Part shown: positions 57,209 through 64,000 of the stretch, piece after piece
How positions within the stretch are numbered: the stretch's first letter is position 1
Layout of the letters: every line of letters begins with the position of its first letter
NCBI GenBank assembly: GCA_006503535.1
Contig: QYRS01000004.1
Span: 434,001-498,000, forward strand
Length of the DNA stretch: 64,000 bases
From: Arthrinium phaeospermum
Taxonomy: Eukaryota > Ascomycota > Sordariomycetes > Amphisphaeriales > Apiosporaceae
Direction: 5' to 3'
The notes under the pieces: generated by a model
Database searches by the model: none
The model's input: the letters and a program-made list of their open reading frames with translations, nothing else
Told to the model about the DNA's origin: nothing
Program-made: the position numbers and the translations under genes

Positions 57209-59524
57209 TGTGATCGGCCCAAATGAATCGAGCAACAGGCCATGCAACCTCCAGAAAACGAATTCTCAGCCGACCAGGTCGAGTCTTGCCAGTCCTGAGG
57301 AAGATTGAGAGATAGAGGGTGTGTTCAAGTTTGGTTGGGGTGGATTTCGTGGAATTTCTATTCACAAAGAAAGCGAGGAAGGGGCATCTTGTACAGATTG
57401 CTTACTGTACGAGTCCCATCGATGCCCCAATATTTGCTAATGTTGTTGGTTCTACGGATAACACTTCATCAATTGAAGGTGGTTCCAACTGGGTTAAGCG
57501 CCAAAATCTGGCGGCTGACGTGAGAGGGTGGGAGTCGCCTAGCATGCCTGTTCGGCCTGAAATGTTTAGTGAACGAAGGGAGCTTCGAGCATGAATCTCT
57601 TCCTGAACCCATCCCTTCCTGCCTGGGAGGTTTGATTCGCACGATCGTCGCTCTCCGCGCTTTCCTTACCTCTTTCCCCATCTTCTTCTCTTCCACCCAT
57701 TCTCAACGGCCCCTCTTCCCCTTTCCCCCTCCCTTCCGCGCTGAAGCTGAAACGTGTGGAAGTCTGCTTACACGAAATGCTTGTCAATCTTACATACTGC
57801 TCAGGATGCACGCGCTATGCGCCGCACTCTATGCGACATGCGGCCACAAAAATCTTGCGATCAAGTCAATGCGATTTTGTCGATTCCAGCTCCACTTTCA
57901 ATGTGACGATCTAGGCTGGTTGGTGCTTGAAACAAGTCGTCAACTGCCTAACCTTACTATGAACCGCGCCGCCAGAACCGCATAAGCGCCAAAATGATCC
58001 AACAATCTACGGCCATGACCATGAGCATATACTTAGCAGCTGTGCAATTATTCGCGTGATGGATGCATCCCACGCGCTTCACCTCCTCCCGCATCCAGCC
58101 CGCGGCGGGTCAGGATCCCGTTGCCGCGACTTGTTCGATAGGGCTGTCTCATAACAACTGCTGCTGGCTGAACTTCCGCTACCGTCCTGGCTGGTCCTTG
58201 CAGGCCTCGGCTGGTTCGAGACTGGGCAGTACATAAGCTGACCACCACCTTGGACAGAATTGCCGGCAACTTCCTTTCAGCTCCAGCTGCCAGCCCGCTC
58301 CAAGTAGACATCCACGGCGAATGTTCTATTTTTGCAGCATGGCGCGTCTCACACATCAGGTCTATACTCCGAGTCTCTATGGGCTGCGATGGTGAGATTG
58401 GCTCTCGAAACCATCTGCTCCACCTACCTGCTTATATGGGATAGCTGATCGTGGGTTGCTCCTACCTGAGTCTCAGGGTTGGATGCTTGATATCACGGCT
58501 GGGGCTGCAACTGTGCCGCAGGTAATAGTAAAGAATATCTATCACACGACTTGAGGACGTGGAGTTGATCCTGATGAGAGGGCGCTTGGCTGCTGCTGCT
58601 TGGGCCAATTGGCATTTATTGGCGGTGCCTCTAGCCTGCCTGTGCCCGCAGCGGGCCTTTCTGGGGCTAGCAGGGGGCCGCATGGCTTCTGGAAGGATTT
58701 CAGGTCTGCAGCTAGCTGGGCTTGCAGGGTCTGACAGGGGCTATCCGTCGCCTATAAAGTTTACCCTTGGCCTAGCATCCAGCGCTATTGGGTGGCCCCT
58801 ACACACTTACTTACCCACCCACCCCAAATTCCTCCAGCGTGCAGCCAAGCAGCGCGCAGACAGCCCAGAACATGAACCTCCATGCGTTCCGATGCCATGT
58901 GCGCACATGGCAGCCTGCATCATCCAAGAATCCTTGATCACCATCATCTACCATGTGGAAACCAGCTGCACCCACTCCGCCCTGGCTGCCACGTTTTGTC
59001 TTATTGCCAATCTCGTGTCCTCGTCCATCCAAGGCTCTTGTCTGCCCGATCTGGTAAGAGATGGTGTCATCTTCCATGCGGGACTTGACAGATTACCGCT
59101 GGACCGTTACATTCTCTCGGACTTCGCGCGCCAGGGTACCCCGTATCCCTCGTGTCTTTCTTTCGACTTCCCACACCACCCCCCCTCTTCGTGCGGGATT
59201 CGGATTTCGATTCAAAAGCTCACATAAGTATGTATACAGCGGCAGCTTCCTCGAGACCACTAGACAGACAGCCGGGGAAAAGCAGATGCTGTTGTTGCTG
59301 AGGCTGGTTGGCAATGTTGCATCCGCGCAACATCGAATCTGAGCCCGGCAACTTTTTAGGCCACGTTGAACGATAGCATAGTGGATGCACTACTCGAGCC
59401 CAGGTTCTCCAGTCACATCAGCCTTATTGGTCTTTTAGGCCGGCTCTTTCCCTAGGCCGGCAACAAGCCCTCTAGTTGACGGTTCGGACACATAACCGTC
59501 CCCCCACCCTGCAGCACATTCATC
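57209..59524. other. 2.3-kb gap without a supported gene
   Basis: Promoter of the monooxygenase on its left and of the methyltransferase on its right. An ORF of 222 codons (58559-59227) has no recognisable domain or start context and is not called. No repeat found. Confidence 0.45.
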
Positions 59525-60687
59525 ATGGACAGGAAGCCAGCAGCGGCTGGCAAGCCGTGCAATTCAGATCATGCCGTAAGTATATGGCACCTCGAACATG
59601 CATATTTGCCCTACCTTTTGTCTAACGAGACCAGCCAAACCGTGCGGAAGCCCCGGGAAGCCGGAGTGAGCCACCGCCCGAAGATCGGAATATGTTGGAG
59701 GCCAGAGCCCAGTATCTAGCTCTGAGAAAAGAGCTTCTCCCGGAGTCTGACAGCCAACAACGCCAAGCTCGTGCACGGCATCGACTTTACACGGCAGTCC
59801 TAGATGGCAATCTCACATGCTGTAAACTCCCCTCCAAAGTCCACAGGGTCCTGGATATTGGCTCCGGCATCGGCTGTTGGGCTGTTGATATTGCCCGCCA
59901 ACATCCCGAAGCTCAAGTTACCTGCATCGACCACCACGCCGTTTGTCTCCGGGACGCCCCCTCCAACGTTTCCTCCCACGTGGCGGATCTGAACCGGGAC
60001 TGGCCCGTCGAGCCGAACTCGCTGGACTTGATCCACATACGCGCCATGAGCGACGACGTCGTCAGCTGGCCCTTTGTCCTCGGCCAAGCCCTCCGAGCGC
60101 TGCGGCCGGGCGGGCAGCTCGAGGTGTCGGAGATCCGGCCGCGGTTCTGGGACTTTGACGGCCAGTTCGCGGTCACGGACGTGCTGCCGGAAGGGGAGCA
60201 GATGTCGGCCGAGCTGAGCGCGAAGATGGGGGTGGACCTGGACCCGTCGGAGAGGCTGCCCATGTGGCTGGACAATGCCGGTTTCGAGAAGGCCGCGCAG
60301 CGGAGCGAGATCCTCCCCGTCGGTAACTGGTCTAAGGATGCCAAGCTGCATCAGCGGGCCACTCTTTATAAGGAGTTGCTTGAGATAAGCGGTACGTCTT
60401 CTTGTCGCCCCCCTCTCTTTTCGGTCTCTTTACGATCTAGCAGTTGTCGCGACATGTGTCGTATACAGAGCACATATATTCACCGATCTCTACGTGCCAA
60501 ATTGACTGACTTAATGTTTCTAGGCTGGGAGGGTAAGTCGAGGCAACTTTTCGTCAGCAGTGGTTGGGATCTCCCAAGGTATATGGCGCTGGTTAACCGC
60601 ATGAGGGAGTCAATAACGCGCGGTGGGATAAGGGTTTACATGACGGCCGTCTTCACGACCTGTCGGCGACCGGCAGACGAGCAATGA
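59525..60687 (+). CDS. Class I SAM-dependent methyltransferase (LaeA-like)
   Basis: About 323 aa from three exons, 59525-59575, 59635-60391 and 60524-60687. Motif I is VLDIGSGIGCWAVDIA (residues about 100-115), motif II-like VTCIDHH, an acidic motif near DLIHIRAMS, and motif post-II LRALRPGGQLEVSEI. This is the fold of LaeA-like and small-molecule methyltransferases. LaeA itself is a global regulator of secondary metabolism, but most relatives are tailoring enzymes; the sequence does not say which. The last intron (132 nt) can be read through in frame, so retention would lengthen the protein without a stop. Confidence 0.82.
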
Positions 60688-61825
60688 ACAATCGCCATGC
60701 CTATGGGGCAGCTGTGTACAATAGACTATTCCGTTCGGGTCAACGAGGAAGCATCTGGTATGATATGGTTATGGCAAAGACCAACAGAAGATGCAGGACG
60801 ACTCAGTATTTAGAGGATATTAGGTACTCACCTAATGAAGAGAGAATTGATACCCATAAAATCATGTTAATCCCTTACTTCCCTCGCGACCGATCTTGTC
60901 CAGTTCGGGTCCGGGGTCCAGAGTCCTCAACTTCGAGGAACACGAGAAAGGTCACGAACGACTACTGTGGCTTCCCGTCTTGGCGTTCGTCCGAAGACCG
61001 CTAATGGCCATGATGCCATCTGATTCACTTCAAGAACATGCGCATGAACTAGTACTAGGTGCAGTTTGAACACACTAGACTCGGGGTGCAGCAGCGTGCT
61101 TTATTGACACTCAAATTTTCTGGCCTCACTGATCTCTGTCCACCGTCAATGTCGCACGGCAGATGCGCCACGGAAAAGAACCCGTCGGCCAACACATCCG
61201 GGAGCATCGGAATGATGTTCCTCAATCACACACACGCACGCGCAAGCCTAGAGATCTAACAGTTTATGGTCGGTGATCGGCATTGGTCTGCAAGCTTATC
61301 GCGTATCCCAGGGTACTCCAACTTTTGACCCCCCGCGAAAGTACAATACGGGGCCCCTCCGATACGGAAACCACCACGACTTATCATGGTGATAACGAGG
61401 GGTAAATTACCCCAATGCTTTGCACGTAACCTTGGGGGTGTATTGTTGGAGCATATGGTTTTATTCTCTACCTGGATAGCTAACTGGGCAAGATATGCAT
61501 GCTTTACCCACCTCCTTATCAGGACAGGGCGAGGTATCGGCGGCGACGACCTATCGAAACGAACGCTGCTGACTCAAGATCTCAATACCGATGCAACTGG
61601 CCCGATAGCTGCTTCAATTCCCCTACCCCCCTGCAATCATGGCGTTACACATGGTGCCGCTTACCTTGCTGTCCCCTTCCATTGTTGCTGGGTCCTAAGC
61701 TGAGATGCATGTCTCATCGCGCACCGGCAATGATGCGACGCGATTGTACATATATATAAGCGTGGGGACGTCTTGGTTCCCCCGAGAGCTCTGCGAAAAC
61801 GTCACCTGGTTATACTCCTTGGGTA
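60688..61825. promoter_or_regulatory. Upstream region of the urea transporter with GATA sites
   Basis: No gene seen. HGATAR-type sites occur at 61295-61300 (CTTATC), 61381-61386 (TTATCA), 61390-61395 (TGATAA) and 61515-61520 (CTTATC); the middle two form an inverted pair 3 bp apart. A TATATATAAG box lies at 61751-61760. GATA factors (AreA/NIT2) control nitrogen-source genes in filamentous fungi, so nitrogen-regulated expression is expected. Confidence 0.5.
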
Positions 61826-64000
61826 ATGATGGCGACGCACGATGGGATTCAAGTCTTGGACTCTGGGGTCGGGTACGGCGTTGTGATTGGAATAGGTGCT
61901 TTCTTTGCGCTTCTCATGTACGTGCTTTCTCCCTTTCCGTTTTACATATACCTATCCCATTCTTGTCTCTATGATATCTTTTCCTTCGCATTTCTCTCTT
62001 TCTATACCGCGATACGTAATCTATCATGTATGCTAACTGGACTTCTACCCAGGCTCGCCCTGACATGGCTGCAGAACCGGTACACGGCCTACTCGACCAA
62101 GCAGGCCGAGGAGTTCAACACGGCGTCGCGCAGCGTCAAGCCCGGCCTCATCGCGGCGGGCATCGTGAGCTCGTGGACGTGGAGCTCGACCCTCTTGACC
62201 TCGAGCACGTTTGCGTACTCGTACGGGGTATGTCTGTCCGCATCATTGCCCAGAACCTCGACGTCGGGGTAATCAAAACGCCGCATACTGACGAGGATGT
62301 GTGTGGTTTAGATATGCGGTCCGATGTGGTACGGGGCCATGGGAACCTCCCAGATCCTGCTCTTTAGCTTGATCGCCATCAAGATCAAGTCGAACGCCCC
62401 CGGAGGTAAGCCGTCCGCTCATCAGAGCCCATTGACAAGCACTGTCTAACCGGACGGATGCAGCGCACACCATGCCCGAGATCATCCTGAGCCGCCACGG
62501 CAAGCCGGCCCACCTGACGTACCTCTTCTTCGGCCTCGCGACCAACATGCTCGTGGGCGCCTGCCTGGTCCTCGGCGGCGCCCAGGTCACGGCCGGCCTC
62601 TCGGGCGTCAACGTCTACGGCACCATCTTCCTGATCCCCTGGTGGTGGCCGCCTACGTCATCGCCGGCGGCCTGCGCAGCACCTTCATCGCCGACTACGC
62701 CCACACCGTCATCCTCTTCGCCGCCATCTTTGTGTTCTGCTTCGAGATGTACGTCCCCTCCCTCAGCAGCGGCCGGCTGGCCGGCGGCATCGACGGCTTC
62801 TACCGCGCCCTGCAGAAGGCGGGCGAGACAAATCCCGTCCCGGGGAACCACGGCGGGTCCTACCTGACCTTCAAGAGCAACGACGGCCTCGTCTTCGCCG
62901 TCGACCTGCTCGTGGCCGGCTTCGCCAACGTCTGGCTCGACCAGGCCTACTGGCAGCGCGCCATCGCCTCGCGGCCCGAGACGTCGGTGCGGGCCTACCT
63001 GTGCGGCGGCGTCGCCTGGTACGGGATCCCCTTCGCCTTCGGCACGGCCATGGGGCTCGGGTGCGTCGCCCTGACGTCGACCCCATCGTTCCCGACGTGG
63101 CCGGACCCGCTCACCACGGCCCAGAACGGGGCCGGGCTGTCGGCGCCCGCCAGCGCGGTGGCGCTGCTGGGACGGGGCGGGGCGGGGCTGATGTTGTTGT
63201 TGTTGTTCATGGCGGTGACGTCGAGTACGAGCGCGGAGCTCATTGCGGTTTCGTCGCTGATTACGTTTGATGTGTATAAGACGTATCTGAAGCCCGCGGC
63301 GAGCTCGACGGAGTTGGTCAAGATTTCGCATTTGGGTATCATTATCTACGCGCTTATACTCGCAGCGTAAGTAACCGACCTCAATCCCATGCATTCGAGT
63401 CAGAAGCCAAGCTCCACATCATACTAACGTGTCTATGTTGCCAGATTCTGCTGCATCCTCAACGCCGTCAACATCAACCTGACCTGGGTCCTCACCATCC
63501 TCGGCGTCCTCGTCGGCGGCGCCTCGATCCCCGTGGGCCTCGTCCTGCTGTGGCCCCGGATGTCGACGGTGGCGACGCTGGTGGCACCGTGGGTCGGGCT
63601 CGCGCTCGGCATGCTGGCCTGGCTGCTCACCACGCGCTACCGCAGCGGCCGCATCACGGTCGAGACGAGCGGCGACGTCCTCAACGCCCTCGCGGGTAAC
63701 TTGGTGTCGGCGGGCACGGGGACCATTTTGGCCGTCGTGCTGTCTTTCGTCTACCCCGGGCAGCACGCCGCGGCCGACAGTGATCCGGAGGCAAGGAGGC
63801 GCATGGATAAGATTAATGGCGTGCGGCCTCATCGGGCTAGTGCCGACGGTGGTTCCGATCCGCAACAAGTCGCGGGCGAGAAGTCACGAGACGGCCGCGG
63901 CGATGCAGAGACCCCCGACCCCGCGACGCCGCCCCACGACGTGACCTCGGATCCGCCGCAGCCTGCGGACACCCTGGCCCCCACCGGCAACGCCATCGTC
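61826..64000 (+). CDS. Urea transporter, SSS family (DUR3-like), 3'-partial, with a one-base frameshift
   Basis: Plasma-membrane sodium:solute-symporter-family carrier of the DUR3 urea permease group. Exons: 61826-61917, 62053-62227, 62312-62405, 62464-63366 and 63445 to the window edge. Family signatures: ASRSVKPGLIAAGIVSSWTW, later ICGPMWYGAMGTSQILLF, ATNMLVGACLV, GGLRSTFIADYAHT and FMAVTSSTSAELIAVSSL. The frame breaks at the CCCC run 62636-62639; one added C rejoins FLIP to LVVAAYVIAGGL. The C-terminal hydrophilic tail runs past 64000. Start is the first of two adjacent ATGs (61826, 61829). The frameshift is probably an assembly error. Confidence 0.88.

Noticed and set aside
58559..59227. 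222-codon plus-strand ORF
   Set aside because: Low-complexity Ala/Leu/Gly start and no recognisable motif; likely chance.
52483..60687. Firm call of a RiPP mycotoxin cluster
   Set aside because: No precursor and no DUF3328 oxidase are visible, so only a hypothesis is reported.

Overview
The window is nuclear DNA of a filamentous ascomycete, most likely a sordariomycete. The evidence is short introns (about 45-90 nt) with GT..AG ends and CTRAC-type branch points, families such as HET, NACHT/STAND, DUF7708, DUF7707, LaeA-like methyltransferase and Zn2Cys6 factors, G+C-rich coding exons, and one block of almost pure A+T (5731-6901) that looks like repeat-induced point mutation (RIP). No species is claimed. 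Exon structures were worked out by hand from splice signals; in nearly every multi-exon gene the joined exons sum to a multiple of three.

Accessory half (1-41.6 kb). A NACHT STAND gene (366-4081, -) is followed by a large tandem AAA+ gene (4832-11722, -) that is broken by a 1,255-bp transposon with 42-bp terminal inverted repeats and a TA target duplication. Next come a DUF7708/NACHT-like gene (12369-14472, +), a possible Clr5-like ORF, a DUF7707 single-pass membrane protein, and a C2H2+Zn2Cys6 transcription factor divergent from an NmrA-like reductase. A small secreted peptide gene (22281, +) precedes a NACHT protein with C-terminal C2H2 fingers (23403-26845, -), then a RING-bearing SNF2 helicase (27569-30932, +). 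Between 31.6 and 37.8 kb lies an unusual region. A membrane protein gene (34365-35858) is bracketed by degenerate repeat arrays that share a 12-bp core, TTACGGCTTAGC, mostly on the + strand on the left and mostly on the - strand on the right. The right array runs up to a HET gene (37805-39749). A second secreted peptide gene (40339, +) and a dead fragment of the NACHT-C2H2 gene (about 41.23-41.55 kb) show that 21.7-26.2 kb and 39.8-41.5 kb are copies of one ancestral block.

Conventional half (42-64 kb). A bZIP factor is convergent with an ACR3 arsenite exporter. These are followed by an RNPS1-like SR/RRM splicing factor, a proline-rich hypothetical protein, a 4.3-kb gap with a tRNA-like sequence, a secreted S41 peptidase, a flavin monooxygenase, a LaeA-like methyltransferase and a DUR3-type urea transporter running off the right edge. 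The monooxygenase and the transporter each carry a single-base loss in a G/C run, which looks more like an assembly error than true decay.

The observations most worth following up are the TTACGGCTTAGC array around the membrane-protein and HET genes, the tandem AAA+ protein with a degenerate first ATPase and a transposon in its second, and the duplicated secreted-peptide/NLR block.
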